Of a stretch of DNA of 35,284 nucleotides, positions 23,123 through 33,645 are shown in pieces. The translations under genes were made by a program, and so were the position numbers. Within the stretch, counting starts at the first letter, position 1, and every line of letters begins with the position of its first letter. The notes beneath the pieces were generated by a model. That model was not told the DNA's origin. It saw only the letters and a list, made by a program, of their open reading frames with translations, and searched no databases. Origin of the DNA: Chloroflexota bacterium (GTDB taxonomy: Bacteria > Chloroflexota > Anaerolineae > Anaerolineales > Villigracilaceae); NCBI GenBank assembly GCA_029782225.1, contig JAKOVF010000005.1:76949-112232 (forward strand). Reading direction: 5' to 3'.

Positions 23123-24672
23123 TGCTTCGACGCTCCCTTCTCGGCCTCTTCATTCTACTCCTCGCAGCCTGCGCGCCCGCACCGGCCGCAGTCGCTTTCC
23201 CAACCTTCATCCTGGTGACACAGGACCCCAACTCATCTCCCACGCCGACACCTTTCCAGCCATCCTTCGAGAACGCAACGCCCCTGCCAACGTTCACTCC
23301 CGCACCCCCTCCAACCGACACCCCTGAGCCAACTTTTACCCCGCTTCCCATCCCGGCGACAGTTGTTCCCCCTACAGCCGACACATCCACGCCGGTCACT
23401 TCCTCACGGACAAATTACATCCTGTATGCCACGATCAACTTTGACCAGCGCACCGTCAACGTGGACGAGACCATTCGCTATTACAACAGCACTGGCACAA
23501 CTTTGAATGACGTTGTGCTGTCTGTTCAGCCAAACCGCTACAGCAATTGCTTCCTGTTGAATTCGGTCGCACAAGATAACACTGCATTGACCGCTTACAC
23601 AGTCAACGATCAGCGGATGACAATCACTCTGCCCAGTCCACTTCAACCGAATACAGCCACCACATTCGCGATCAACTTTGATTTGTTTCTACCGGTCAAG
23701 CGCTCCACAGGTTTATTCGGCTATGACTTCAACCAGATCAATCTGGTGGACTGGTACCCATTCATCGTACCATACAGCAATGGCTGGGTGCTGCATGATC
23801 CCATGCCCTTCGGCGAACACCTGGTGTATGACTCCTCGGATATCGAAGTCAATGTCAAAGCAGACCCATCCATCGTCATCGCCGCGAGTGCGCCCTCAGA
23901 AGCCAATGGCGAATGGACACGTTATCGCATCTACGGTGCGCGCGCGTTTGCACTGTCAGCCAGCGCTGATTTCCTTATGTCGGAATCAGCGGTCGGCTCG
24001 GTGGTGATCCGTTCTTATTATTTCGCAGGCTACCAGGGCGCAGGGGAAGGAATGCTACAGGCCGCGGTCCAGGCCGTGGCGTTGTTTGACGTCAAATTTG
24101 CGCCTTATCCCTATCAAAGTCTTGCAATCGTCCAGACGGATATCCATGACGGACAGGAGGAAGATGGGCTTGTCTTTCTCGCGACAGATTTTTATGGTCA
24201 ATATGGCGGCTCTGCAAAGAGCAACCTGGTGACCATTGGCGTCCATGAGATCGCGCATCAATGGTGGTATGGACTGGTGGGTAACGATCAGGCGATTGAG
24301 CCCTGGCTGGACGAAGCCATGGCGATCTACAGCGAGCGCATCTTCTACGAATGGAATTACCCCAACTACGGCGATTGGTGGTGGCAGTTCCGCGTTGATT
24401 ACTTTGGTCCAAGCGGCTACGTGGATACACAAATCTATGACGGCGGGACGTTCCGAGCTTATACCAACGCTGTCTATTTAAATGGCGCGCATTTTCTTGA
24501 AGCGTTACGCGTCCGTATGGGCGACGACAATTTTTACAGCTTCCTGAAGGACTATGCTGCCCGTTACAGTCGCAGCCGCGCAACAGGTTACGATTTCTTT
24601 GCAGTGGTTCGCGAGCACACGGACGCGGATATCAGTGATCTGATCAGCATGTATTTTCAAGGCAGTTATTAA
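23122..24672 (+). CDS. M1-type (gluzincin) metallopeptidase lipoprotein, copy 2
   Basis: Starts in a TAATG overlap with copy 1, so translation is coupled. It is 516 residues: lipoprotein signal (LLGLFILLLAAC), a Pro/Thr-rich linker of about 70 residues, then the same two domains as copy 1. HEIAH (375-379) and Glu398 in WLDEAMAIY give a complete zinc site. The GAMEN region is further changed (HDGQEEDGLVF). Shared blocks with copy 1 include GNDQA, SERIFYE and GAHFLE. Tandem duplication followed by divergence is the simplest history. Both are predicted to be anchored outside the membrane. Substrate unknown. Confidence 0.8.
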   Translation: MLRRSLLGLFILLLAACAPAPAAVAFPTFILVTQDPNSSPTPTPFQPSFENATPLPTFTPAPPPTDTPEPTFTPLPIPATVVPPTADTSTPVTSSRTNYILYATINFDQRTVNVDETIRYYNSTGTTLNDVVLSVQPNRYSNCFLLNSVAQDNTALTAYTVNDQRMTITLPSPLQPNTATTFAINFDLFLPVKRSTGLFGYDFNQINLVDWYPFIVPYSNGWVLHDPMPFGEHLVYDSSDIEVNVKADPSIVIAASAPSEANGEWTRYRIYGARAFALSASADFLMSESAVGSVVIRSYYFAGYQGAGEGMLQAAVQAVALFDVKFAPYPYQSLAIVQTDIHDGQEEDGLVFLATDFYGQYGGSAKSNLVTIGVHEIAHQWWYGLVGNDQAIEPWLDEAMAIYSERIFYEWNYPNYGDWWWQFRVDYFGPSGYVDTQIYDGGTFRAYTNAVYLNGAHFLEALRVRMGDDNFYSFLKDYAARYSRSRATGYDFFAVVREHTDADISDLISMYFQGSY

Positions 24673-24682
24673 CCGGATTCCT

Positions 24683-24750
24683 AACCATAGAGAGCACCGA
24701 GTTCACAGAGTTTTTAAAGGGTTCTTCTCCATGCACTCCGTGGTAAATCA
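24683..24750. repeat. Degenerate intergenic repeat (ACCATAGAG ... CTCCGTGGT)
   Basis: The interval starts ACCATAGAGAGCACCGAG and ends CACTCCGTGGTAAAT, imperfect inverted ends of a repeat of the kind ACCACAGAG...CTCTGTGGT that is dispersed in many environmental genomes. It separates the peptidase pair from the next promoter. Confidence 0.4.
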
Positions 24751-24751
24751 A

Positions 24752-24778
24752 TTGTTTGAGTAAAAACTCTGTTACAAT
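24752..24778 (+). promoter_or_regulatory. Probable promoter of the epoxide-hydrolase-like gene
   Basis: TACAAT (24773-24778) is one mismatch from consensus. TTGTTT (24752-24757) precedes it by a short 15-base spacer, so the -35 is uncertain. Confidence 0.4.
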
Positions 24779-24810
24779 TCGGCCTCGAATTTTCCCGTTG
24801 AGGTCCCATT

Positions 24811-25668
24811 GTGAAATTGGAAGAAGATTTTATCGAAACCAACGGCATTCGTTTGCACGTTGTCGAGGCGGGACCGAAGTCAGGCCCGCCTATTATTTTG
24901 CTTCACGGCTTTCCTGAGTTCTACTATGGCTGGAGAAAGCAAATCCCTGCTCTGGCTGAAGCAGGCTTCCGCGTGATCGCGCCTGATCAACGTGGATACA
25001 ATCTTTCGGATAAACCCAAAGGCATAAGATCGTATCAACTCACTGAATTAACCAGCGACATTCTGGGCTTGATCGACGCGCTGGACTATGAAAAGGTCAA
25101 CCTGGTAGGCCATGATTGGGGCGCGGTAGTGGCCTGGGCCATCAGCATACAAAATCCCAATCGTCTTCACCGACTCGGTATCATCAATGTCCCCCATCCG
25201 GTAGTCTTTAGAAAATTCCTGCAACGTGACCTCGAGCAATTGCGCCGATCCTGGTATGCAATGATGTTTCAACTGCCCTGGCTCCCCGAAGCTGGGATGC
25301 GGGCAAATGATTGGCGCGGGGCAGAGCGTGCCCTGCGCGGCAGCGGCAAAATTCACACGTTTGCGAAGGAAGATATTGCAGAATACAAGAAGGCCTGGTC
25401 ACAGCCAGACGCGATCACTTCCATGATCAACTGGTATCGCGCCGCGTTCTGGTATCCACCACATTTTTCAGACGATATGCGTGTGAAGATCCCGACCCTG
25501 ATGTTATGGGGCACGAAAGACGTGGCTCTCACACATCGCATGGCGCGTCCCAGCATAGATTACTGTGATGATGGAAAACTCATCTTCTTCCCCGAAGCCA
25601 CTCACTGGGTGCAGCATGAAGAGGCGGAAGAGGTCAATCGGAATCTGCTGGAATTCATCGTTTCGTAA
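24811..25668 (+). CDS. Alpha/beta-hydrolase, epoxide hydrolase-like
   Basis: Starts with GTG (GAGG 9 bases upstream); 285 residues. It has the hallmarks of the epoxide hydrolase/haloalkane dehalogenase branch: the oxyanion segment HGFPE (32-36), nucleophile Asp102 in GHDWG, Asp237 in WGTKDVAL and His265 in ATHWVQHE. The WYRAAF segment in the cap region resembles that of epoxide hydrolases. The expected reaction is opening of an epoxide to a diol, but dehalogenase or esterase activity cannot be excluded. It is a single gene between its own promoter and a bidirectional terminator, unrelated to its neighbours. Confidence 0.75.
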   Translation: MKLEEDFIETNGIRLHVVEAGPKSGPPIILLHGFPEFYYGWRKQIPALAEAGFRVIAPDQRGYNLSDKPKGIRSYQLTELTSDILGLIDALDYEKVNLVGHDWGAVVAWAISIQNPNRLHRLGIINVPHPVVFRKFLQRDLEQLRRSWYAMMFQLPWLPEAGMRANDWRGAERALRGSGKIHTFAKEDIAEYKKAWSQPDAITSMINWYRAAFWYPPHFSDDMRVKIPTLMLWGTKDVALTHRMARPSIDYCDDGKLIFFPEATHWVQHEEAEEVNRNLLEFIVS

Positions 25669-25674
25669 AAAAGC

Positions 25675-25702
25675 AATCGAGCGGCACTTGCACCGCTCGA
25701 TT
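25675..25702. terminator. Bidirectional terminator between the hydrolase and ilvE
   Basis: AATCGAGCGG / CCGCTCGATT is a perfect 10-bp stem. It is followed by TTCAT on the plus strand and by GCTTTTTTA on the minus strand, so it ends the branched-chain cluster. Confidence 0.8.
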
Positions 25703-25721
25703 TTCATAAAAGTTACTTCGC

Positions 25722-26690
25722 TTAGGCTACAGAAGCATCCACATCGATATCGACCTCTACAGGTTGTCCCTCATCCACATACTCACACCAAGACTCATAC
25801 TGTGACAACTTTCCACGAATCGCCTCGTGATAGACCTTTTGGATCTGCCGCGTCACAGGTCCCGTTTTCCCGTCACCAATGGTGCGGAAGTCAATTTCGC
25901 TCAGGCCAATACACTCTGCTGCGGTGCCACACACGAAGACTTCATCGGCAATGTAAAGCTGGTCACGGGAGATGGGCTGCTCCAAAATGCGATAGCCCAG
26001 ATCTTTTGCAATCGTATGAATTGAATGACGCGTCACGCCTTCCAACACGGACGCAGTGGACGGAGTCACGATCTTGCCATGCCGTACCATGAAAAGATTC
26101 TCGCCTGTGCATTCAGCCACATATCCCTGCGGGTCAAGCAGAATGGCTTCCTGGAAGCCCAGCCGCTCCGATTCAGTCTTCGCAAGGAAGGAGTTGGCAT
26201 AATTGCCAGAGATCTTCGCCTTGGTCATCATCACATTTGGATGATGGCGAGTGAACGATGAGATGTTGGCGCGAATGCCTTTCGCCAGCGCTTCTTCGCC
26301 CAGATAGTTGTTCCACTCCCACACCGCAATCGCGAGCGATGCTTTGCCGTTATCCACGTTCAAGTTCCAGCCACCGCCATCAAGATAAATGACGGGACGA
26401 ATATAACAATCCTTGAACTCATTGACCTTCACCGTCTGCTTGACCGCCGCTACAACGTCCTCTGTTTTCCACGGGAGTTCGCGAAAGCCAAAGACGCGCG
26501 CTGAATCAAGAATGCGTTCGGCATGGTCAGTCAGGCGAAAGACCGCCGGCCCTTTCGGCGTGTCATAGGCGCGAATGCCCTCGAACACCGCCGCGCCGTA
26601 ATGCAACGCAGGCGTTAGAAAATGCAGCGTCGCTTTTTCGAACGGCACCATTTCGCCGTTCATCCAGATGAATTTCGATTGCATGCTCAT
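25722..26690 (-). CDS. ilvE: Branched-chain amino acid aminotransferase
   Basis: A 322-residue fold-type IV PLP enzyme that makes leucine, isoleucine and valine from their 2-oxo acids with glutamate. Lys159 in AKISGNY is the PLP lysine. YGAAVFEGIRAY near the N-terminus and ECTGENLFMV near residue 195 are family signatures. It is slightly longer than usual because of an acidic C-terminal tail (VEVDIDVDASVA). It is the last gene of the cluster, after leuB, with an 8-bp hairpin between. Confidence 0.9.
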   Translation of the reverse strand: MSMQSKFIWMNGEMVPFEKATLHFLTPALHYGAAVFEGIRAYDTPKGPAVFRLTDHAERILDSARVFGFRELPWKTEDVVAAVKQTVKVNEFKDCYIRPVIYLDGGGWNLNVDNGKASLAIAVWEWNNYLGEEALAKGIRANISSFTRHHPNVMMTKAKISGNYANSFLAKTESERLGFQEAILLDPQGYVAECTGENLFMVRHGKIVTPSTASVLEGVTRHSIHTIAKDLGYRILEQPISRDQLYIADEVFVCGTAAECIGLSEIDFRTIGDGKTGPVTRQIQKVYHEAIRGKLSQYESWCEYVDEGQPVEVDIDVDASVA

Positions 26691-26711
26691 GTGATTTCTC
26701 CTTTCGGTCTC

Positions 26712-26731
26712 GGGCGACAGTTGTGTCGCCC
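26712..26731. repeat. Hairpin between leuB and ilvE
   Basis: GGGCGACA (26712-26719) / TGTCGCCC (26724-26731) with a GTTG loop, directly next to the leuB stop codon at 26732-26734. Read on the minus strand it starts GTAGGGGCGACA, like a dispersed palindrome common in bacteria. Confidence 0.6.
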
Positions 26732-27790
26732 CTACAAAACCTTGATGATTTCATCCGCCATCTGGCGGGTCCTTAACTTGCCTCCGATGTCCACTGTGCG
26801 ACAGCCATCGGTGATGACAAAGTCCACGGCTTTTTCGATTGCCGCGGCTTCAGCCTCCAAATTGAACGAGTGACGCAGCATCATGGCAGACGAAAGAATC
26901 GTACCAATCGGATTTGCGATTCCCTTCCCTGCAATATCCGGTGCGGACCCATGAATCGGTTCATAGAGGCCGACAGTTGACTCCGATAAACTGGCAGACG
27001 GCAGCATCCCCATCGACCCCGCCAACACGGACGCCTCATCTGTGAGAATGTCGCCGAACATATTCTCGGTGACAATCACATCAAATGAAGCGGGAGCCGT
27101 GATCAGTCGCATCGACGCGGTATCTACCAAAACATGCTCAAGCTCAACATCCGGATTCTCTTTTCCAGCTTGAGTCGCGATCTGCCGCCATAACCGTGAG
27201 GATTCCAAAACATTGGCCTTATCCACCGAACTCACTTTTTTCTTTCGTCCCTTCGCCAGCCTGAAAGCGAGTTCCATCACGCGTTTCACTTCGTAATCGT
27301 AGTATTCGAGCGTATCTACAGCACGCTCACGGCCATCCTTGATGTCACGTCCCTTCGGCCAGCCAAAGTAGAGGCCGCCTGTGAGTTCGCGCACAACCAT
27401 GATGTCCACGCCTTTGAGCTTCTCCGGTTTCAGCGGCGACGAATCGATCAGCGCAGGATGTACCTTCACAGGACGCAGGTTTGCGAACACGCCCAGTCCT
27501 TTGCGGAGTGCAAGCAGGCCGCGCTCGGGTCTATCTTCTGCAGAGGGGTCATCCCATTTCGGCCCACCGACCGCGCCGAGCAGGACCGCGTCCGCGGCCT
27601 TACAATCGGCGAGAGTCTCATCAGTGAGCGAGGAACCGCATTTGTCAATCGAGCAGCCGCCGATGAGACCCTCACTGAAATTGAAGGTATGGCTATATCT
27701 GTTCGCGATGCTCTCCAGCACGCGCACAGCTTCAGCCACGACTTCAGGGCCGATGCCATCGCCTGGGAGGAGGGTGATGTTGAAGTTCAA
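26732..27790 (-). CDS. leuB: 3-isopropylmalate dehydrogenase
   Basis: A 352-residue enzyme of normal length. It oxidises and decarboxylates 3-isopropylmalate to the leucine oxo acid with NAD+, and it can act on 3-methylmalate from the citramalate route. [11 protein letters not shown] opens the protein. The catalytic Tyr lies in [10 protein letters not shown], the Lys in [10 protein letters not shown] and the metal aspartates in [28 protein letters not shown] is the cofactor loop. It follows cimA, with a repeat-rich gap between. Confidence 0.92.
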   Translation of the reverse strand: MNFNITLLPGDGIGPEVVAEAVRVLESIANRYSHTFNFSEGLIGGCSIDKCGSSLTDETLADCKAADAVLLGAVGGPKWDDPSAEDRPERGLLALRKGLGVFANLRPVKVHPALIDSSPLKPEKLKGVDIMVVRELTGGLYFGWPKGRDIKDGRERAVDTLEYYDYEVKRVMELAFRLAKGRKKKVSSVDKANVLESSRLWRQIATQAGKENPDVELEHVLVDTASMRLITAPASFDVIVTENMFGDILTDEASVLAGSMGMLPSASLSESTVGLYEPIHGSAPDIAGKGIANPIGTILSSAMMLRHSFNLEAEAAAIEKAVDFVITDGCRTVDIGGKLRTRQMADEIIKVL

Positions 27791-27808
27791 GATACGTCTC
27801 CAGTTTGT

Positions 27809-27876
27809 GAATTGGTAGATTGGTAAATCGGTAAATTGGTTTTGAATTTACCGAGTCCCAATTTACCAAGACCCAA

Positions 27877-27878
<2 letters not shown>
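27809..27878. repeat. AT-rich repeat block between cimA and leuB
   Basis: Three near-direct copies of a TTGGTAAAT-type unit are followed by two inverted copies (AATTTACC). The block ends at the cimA stop codon (27877-27879). Confidence 0.65.
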
Positions 27879-29433
<1,555 letters not shown>

Positions 29434-29460
29434 AATGACTTCCGAGGACCACAGACGGCA

Positions 29461-29504
29461 GACCACTGACGACGTTTGTGGTCCGTTGCCCATGGTCAGT
29501 GGTC
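29461..29504. repeat. Inverted repeat between leuD and cimA
   Basis: GACCACTGAC (29461-29470) and GTCAGTGGTC (29495-29504) are perfectly complementary, with a second GGACCACA/TGTGGTCC pairing overlapping. The leuD stop codon begins within the right arm. Confidence 0.65.
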
Positions 29505-30088
29505 TATGGGTGGCTCCGCTCGAATGCGCTAATCTGCTCGTCAAACCCCATGATGTAACCTAATTCGTCTACACCGTTGAGGAGGCAGGTCTTATTGAAC
29601 GGGTCGATTGGGAACGTGACAGAACCATTCGGAAACGAAAGAGTCTGTGAGGCAAGGTCAACAGTGAATTTAGCAGAAGGGACCTCTTCGATGAGGTCGA
29701 GCAGCATTTTGTGAGTCGCTCCATCCACAATGATCGGGATGAGACCGTTCTTGAGTGAATTATTGCGAAAGATATCCGCAAAGGATGTGGAGATGACTGC
29801 GCGGAATCCGTAGCTGGTAAGCGCCCATGGCGCATGTTCACGGCTCGAACCACATCCGAAGTTGTCTCCGGCTAATAGAATCTGCGCGCCCTTTGAGTTG
29901 GGCTGATTAAGGATGAAGTCCCCTTTATCAGAGCCATCGTCGTTGTAGCGCCAGTTGAAGAAAAGCGCATCGGCGAGACCGTTTTTGTCGGTCACCTTGA
30001 GGAACTTTGCAGGGATGATCTGGTCGGTGTCAATGTCATTCACTGGAAGAGGCATGACACGGGAGGCGAGGGTTGTGAATTGAGCCAT
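29504..30088 (-). CDS. leuD: 3-isopropylmalate dehydratase, small subunit
   Basis: A 194-residue swivel domain partner of LeuC. NDIDTDQIIPAKFLK near the start and GDNFGCGSSREHAPWAL near residue 75 are the substrate-binding signatures of the family. With LeuC it isomerises 2-isopropylmalate to 3-isopropylmalate, and citramalate in the CimA route. It lies just downstream of leuC, separated by a palindrome. Confidence 0.92.
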   Translation of the reverse strand: MAQFTTLASRVMPLPVNDIDTDQIIPAKFLKVTDKNGLADALFFNWRYNDDGSDKGDFILNQPNSKGAQILLAGDNFGCGSSREHAPWALTSYGFRAVISTSFADIFRNNSLKNGLIPIIVDGATHKMLLDLIEEVPSAKFTVDLASQTLSFPNGSVTFPIDPFNKTCLLNGVDELGYIMGFDEQISAFERSHP

Positions 30089-30124
30089 AGGTTGGTTGCA
30101 GGTTTAATATTGAAGGTTGAAAAC

Positions 30125-30145
30125 GATATTCGATTATCGAATATC
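30125..30145. repeat. Perfect palindrome at the leuC stop codon
   Basis: GATATTCGAT and ATCGAATATC flank a single T. The leuC stop codon (30134-30136) is at its centre. A related sequence (TTCGATATTCGAGA) occurs near 31561 in front of leuC. Confidence 0.65.
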
Positions 30146-31543
30146 GAGTATCTTTCGTGGATCGGATACTTTCCCAGATAATGCAGTTGCCGCCGCAGTG
30201 AGCGGACTCGCCAAAAACGTCCGCCCGCTTTTGCCCTGGCGACCTTCAAAGTTACGGTTGCTGGTGGAAACGGCATATTGACCGGGTTGGAGTTGGTCAC
30301 CATTCATCGCAATGCACATTGAACAACCAGCCTCCCGCCATTCGGCTCCTGCCTCTTTGAAAACCTCATCAAGACCTTCCTGCTCAGCCTGCTTCTTCAC
30401 ATCCTGCGAGCCAGGGACAACCATGACGCGCGTGCCGTCGGCCACTTTGCGTCCCTTGAGCATGGAGGCGGCCAGGCGCAGGTCGGAGATGCGCGAATTG
30501 GTGCAGCTGCCGATGAAGACCACATCCACTTTTTGGCCGAGCAGGGACTGACCGGGCTGTAGCCCCATGTAGGTCATGGCTTTTTCAAAGGTGGCTTTCT
30601 GTGAGGCATCACTAAAGGATTCCGCAGTGGGAATTCGCTCGGTGATCTTCATGCCCATGCCGGGATTGGTGCCGTAGGTGATCATCGGCGCCAAATCAGA
30701 GGCGTTGAGCGTGATGGATTTGTCGTAGACTGCACCTTCATCGCTGGGCAGGGACTTCCACTTTGCAACGGCCTTGTCCCAGTCTGCGCCTTTGGGAGTG
30801 AACTCGCGTCCATGCAGGTATTCGAACGTTGTGTCATCGGGAGCGATCATGCCGGCGCGTGCGCCGCCTTCGATGGACATGTTGCAGATGGTCATGCGCT
30901 CCTCCATCGTCAGGCCGCGGATGGCTTCGCCTGTGTACTCGAAGACGTGACCTGTGCCACTGCCGATGCCGATCCTAGCGATGAGTGCAAGAATGATATC
31001 TTTCGCGGAAACACCCTTGGCAAGCATCCCATCCACGCGGACTTCGCAGGTCTTCGGCTTCTTTTGCAGGAGGCATTGCGTGGCAAGGACGTGTTCCACT
31101 TCGGATGTGCCGATGCCAAAGGCCAGTGCCCCGAACGCGCCGTGTGTGGCGGTATGGCTGTCGCCGCAGACGATAGTCATGCCGGGCTGGGTACGTCCCA
31201 GTTCGGGGCCGATCACATGGACAATACCGCGATGCGGGCTGTCCATGCCGTGAAGAGTAATTCCGAATTCGGCGGCGTTGGTTTCCATCTGCTTGATCTG
31301 CGCAGCGGCCATCGCGTCTGCAATCGGCACACCAATGGGAGTTGTCGGGATGGAATGATCCATCGTGGCCAGAGTCTTATCCGGGCGGCGGACTTTCAAT
31401 CCGCGCTGACGCAGACCCGTGAAGGCTTGCGGCGAGGTGACTTCATGCACGAGGTGCAGGTCAATATAGAGGATGGCCGGGGAATCGGGTTGCTCGGCCA
31501 CAACGTGCGAGTCCCAGATTTTATCGAAGAGGGTTTTGGGCAT
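30134..31543 (-). CDS. leuC: 3-isopropylmalate dehydratase, large subunit
   Basis: A 469-residue aconitase-family protein of the full bacterial length. Cys347 (GSCTNSR), Cys407 and Cys410 (CSMC) bind the [4Fe-4S] cluster. [27 protein letters not shown] and NRNFEGRQG are family signatures. It works with LeuD. The last codons (ILDIR) and the stop lie within a palindrome, so the tail was probably reshaped by that insertion. Confidence 0.93.
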   Translation of the reverse strand: MPKTLFDKIWDSHVVAEQPDSPAILYIDLHLVHEVTSPQAFTGLRQRGLKVRRPDKTLATMDHSIPTTPIGVPIADAMAAAQIKQMETNAAEFGITLHGMDSPHRGIVHVIGPELGRTQPGMTIVCGDSHTATHGAFGALAFGIGTSEVEHVLATQCLLQKKPKTCEVRVDGMLAKGVSAKDIILALIARIGIGSGTGHVFEYTGEAIRGLTMEERMTICNMSIEGGARAGMIAPDDTTFEYLHGREFTPKGADWDKAVAKWKSLPSDEGAVYDKSITLNASDLAPMITYGTNPGMGMKITERIPTAESFSDASQKATFEKAMTYMGLQPGQSLLGQKVDVVFIGSCTNSRISDLRLAASMLKGRKVADGTRVMVVPGSQDVKKQAEQEGLDEVFKEAGAEWREAGCSMCIAMNGDQLQPGQYAVSTSNRNFEGRQGKSGRTFLASPLTAAATALSGKVSDPRKILDIR

Positions 31544-31591
31544 ATTGGAGAGAGTAGCTAATTCGATATTCGAGATTAGTCGCCGTCGAGG

Positions 31592-31759
31592 CTAGCGAGG
31601 TTCATCTTCAGTTGAAGCACCATCTACCATAATGGAATCGGCACGCGGGTCGGAAAAGAATCCGCTTGTATCCCAGCCGGCAGGGATGGTTTGGGGCTGT
31701 GGAAACGGGTCATAAGCTGAGGTTTGGACAGTGTCGCGATCTTCATCTTGAGGGGTCAT
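31592..31759 (-). CDS. Small acidic protein of unknown function
   Basis: The frame opens at 31780, but the ATG at 31759 has AAGGAG 6 bases upstream and is preferred, giving 55 residues. The product is strongly acidic and hydrophilic, rich in Asp, Pro and Ser/Thr (FFSDPRADS, then VDGASTEDEPR at the end), with no membrane segment, signal or cysteine. It lies between leuA and leuC on the same strand, so it is likely co-transcribed. It resembles no family I recognise. The good ribosome binding site is the main argument that it is real. Confidence 0.5.
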   Translation of the reverse strand: MTPQDEDRDTVQTSAYDPFPQPQTIPAGWDTSGFFSDPRADSIMVDGASTEDEPR

Positions 31760-31785
31760 GGTGTTCTCCTTTTCATCCATACTCC

Positions 31786-31828
31786 GTTGGTTGAGTAGGC
31801 GGTGTTCGTCCGCTGTATCGAAACCAAC
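31786..31828. repeat. GGTCGAGTA-family dyad, copy A
   Basis: GTTGGTT (31786-31792) with GAGTA after it is inverted against TATCG and AACCAAC (31822-31828), with a GC-rich GGCGG/CCGC stem inside. It belongs to the same family as the dyads at 31872, 34739 and 34822. Confidence 0.6.
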
Positions 31829-31871
31829 AGGCAGCGAGTGAACTCGTCCTATAGAAATTTTCCGGTTTGCT

Positions 31872-31935
31872 GGTGGTCTCGATACACCCCGCGACGCTTC
31901 GACTACGCTCAGCGGGGCGGGGCTACTCGACCACC
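31872..31935. repeat. GGTCGAGTA-family dyad, copy B
   Basis: GGTGGTCTCGATA at the left end and TACTCGACCACC at the right end form the arms, with a CCCCGC/GCGGGG stem inside. It lies between leuA (stop at 31940) and the small gene. Confidence 0.65.
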
Positions 31936-31939
31936 GAGG

Positions 31940-33580
31940 TTATCCCAGCATCACGCCAAAGTCATTGGTAGCGGGTTGCAGGCCTTCGGTCTGGGCGATG
32001 ATGAGTTTGTTGAGGGCATTGATGTAGGCTTTGGCGCTGGCAACGATAATGTCGGTGTCCGCGCCGTGACCGCCATAGACACGTGAGAATTCAACTTCTT
32101 TTTGTGCATCCATCGTGTGATGGCCGTTCGTGCCCTGAATGCGGACCGTCACTTCACCCAGCGCGTCGATGCCTTCAGTGATGGCATGGATATTGAATTC
32201 GAGCAATTTGCACGGTGTGTTGACGATGGCGTCAATCGCTTTGTAGGTCGCGTCCACCGGACCAGTGCCCATCGAGGCGTGAACGTGCTCCGCGCGGTCA
32301 GGACCACGTAAACGGACGGTGGCTGTGGGCATGCCGAGCGTTCCGCATGAAACCTGCAGACCTTCAAGGTAATAGACATCGCGCGGTCGATAGAATTCGT
32401 CGGCGATGAGCGCTTCAAGGTCGGCGTCAGTGATGACCTTCTTACGGTCAGCAAGTTCCTTGAAACGAGCAAAAGCCTTGTCGAGTTCTGATTCGTCGAG
32501 CGAATGTCCCATCTCTGCCAGGCGCGAGCGCAGTGCGTGACGGCCCGAATGTTTGCCGAGCACCAGCTTGGTTTGATTCACCCCGACATCTTCGGGACGC
32601 ATGATTTCATAGGTGAGATTGTGCTTGAGCATTCCGTCCTGGTGAATGCCCGCTTCATGCGCAAACGCGTTCGCGCCGACAATTGCCTTGTTTGGCTGAA
32701 CCACCATGCCCGTGTAATTGCTGACCTGTTTGCTGACGCGCGCGATCTGCGTCGTGTCGATCCCTGTTTCGAGATTGAAAACGGGATGACGAGTCTTGAG
32801 CGTCATCACCACTTCTTCCAGCGACGTGTTGCCCGCGCGCTCGCCAATTCCATTGATCGTCACTTCCGCCTGGCGCGCACCCGCACGGATTCCCGCCAGT
32901 GTGTTGGCGGTCGCGAGTCCGAGATCATCGTGGCAATGCACCGACACCGTAATGCCATCGTGCATGCCTGGCGTGTTTTTGATAATGCCGTCGATCAGGT
33001 TATAGAATTCATCGGGCGTGGTGTAACCGACCGTATCGGGAATGTTGAGCGTGGTTGCGCCAGCCTTGATGGCTTCACCCAGCACAACATATAAAAACTC
33101 TGGGTCAGAACGGCCCGCGTCCTCGGGGCTGAACTCCACGTCCGCGCACAGCGAGCGCGCATACGCCACCATCTCAGACACACGCTGGATCACTTCCTCC
33201 GGATCCATCTTCAGCTTGTGCTTCATGTGGATGGGCGACGTCGCCAGGAACGTATGAATGCGCGGCTTCTCCGCTTCACGGACAGCTTCCCAGGCCTTGT
33301 CGATATCGGACTTATTTGCACGCGCCAGACCCGTGATGATGGGGACTCTCGCATCATTCCGCCCTGGAGGCTGGCAGCCCACCTCAGCCGCGATGCGTCT
33401 GACAGCTTCCAGGTCATCGGGCGAGGCGGCCGGGAATCCCGCCTCGATAATGTCCACGCCCATGCGCGCCAGCGAGCGTGCTACTTCCAGTTTTTCCGCG
33501 GATGTCATCGTCGCGCCGGGGGATTGTTCGCCGTCTCGTAAAGTTGTATCGAAAATCTTGACGTAGTTGCTTTTTGTCAT
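31940..33580 (-). CDS. leuA: 2-isopropylmalate synthase
   Basis: A 546-residue protein with a catalytic TIM barrel ([15 protein letters not shown] at the start, [17 protein letters not shown] with the metal-binding histidines, [13 protein letters not shown]). A C-terminal allosteric domain from about residue 390 should bind leucine. It commits 3-methyl-2-oxobutanoate and acetyl-CoA to leucine synthesis. It is the true LeuA, compared with the citramalate synthase at 27877. A dyad lies in the 53-base gap to ilvC. The last residues (DFGVMLG) end beside dyad copy B. Confidence 0.92.
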   Translation of the reverse strand: MTKSNYVKIFDTTLRDGEQSPGATMTSAEKLEVARSLARMGVDIIEAGFPAASPDDLEAVRRIAAEVGCQPPGRNDARVPIITGLARANKSDIDKAWEAVREAEKPRIHTFLATSPIHMKHKLKMDPEEVIQRVSEMVAYARSLCADVEFSPEDAGRSDPEFLYVVLGEAIKAGATTLNIPDTVGYTTPDEFYNLIDGIIKNTPGMHDGITVSVHCHDDLGLATANTLAGIRAGARQAEVTINGIGERAGNTSLEEVVMTLKTRHPVFNLETGIDTTQIARVSKQVSNYTGMVVQPNKAIVGANAFAHEAGIHQDGMLKHNLTYEIMRPEDVGVNQTKLVLGKHSGRHALRSRLAEMGHSLDESELDKAFARFKELADRKKVITDADLEALIADEFYRPRDVYYLEGLQVSCGTLGMPTATVRLRGPDRAEHVHASMGTGPVDATYKAIDAIVNTPCKLLEFNIHAITEGIDALGEVTVRIQGTNGHHTMDAQKEVEFSRVYGGHGADTDIIVASAKAYINALNKLIIAQTEGLQPATNDFGVMLG

Positions 33581-33611
33581 AAAGTCTTCCTTTCGATAAT
33601 GAGACTAGATG

Positions 33612-33645
33612 ACTGGAGCCTAGAGACTAGTCTCTAATCTCCAGT
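33612..33645. repeat. Nested palindrome overlapping the ilvC stop codon
   Basis: ACTGGAG...AGAGACT AGTCTCT...CTCCAGT is a perfect nested dyad. The ilvC stop (33634-33636) lies inside it, and the last codons of ilvC come from the right arm and flanking GAGTAGAGA repeats. Confidence 0.65.

Noticed and set aside
29434..29544. N-terminal extension of citramalate synthase
   Set aside because: It is translated repeat DNA overlapping leuD; the conserved start is at 29433.
30812..31561. A 249-residue plus-strand frame opposite leuC
   Set aside because: A shadow of leuC, which is full length with all three cluster cysteines.
32504..33094. A 196-residue plus-strand frame opposite leuA
   Set aside because: A shadow of a well-conserved leuA gene with no start signal.
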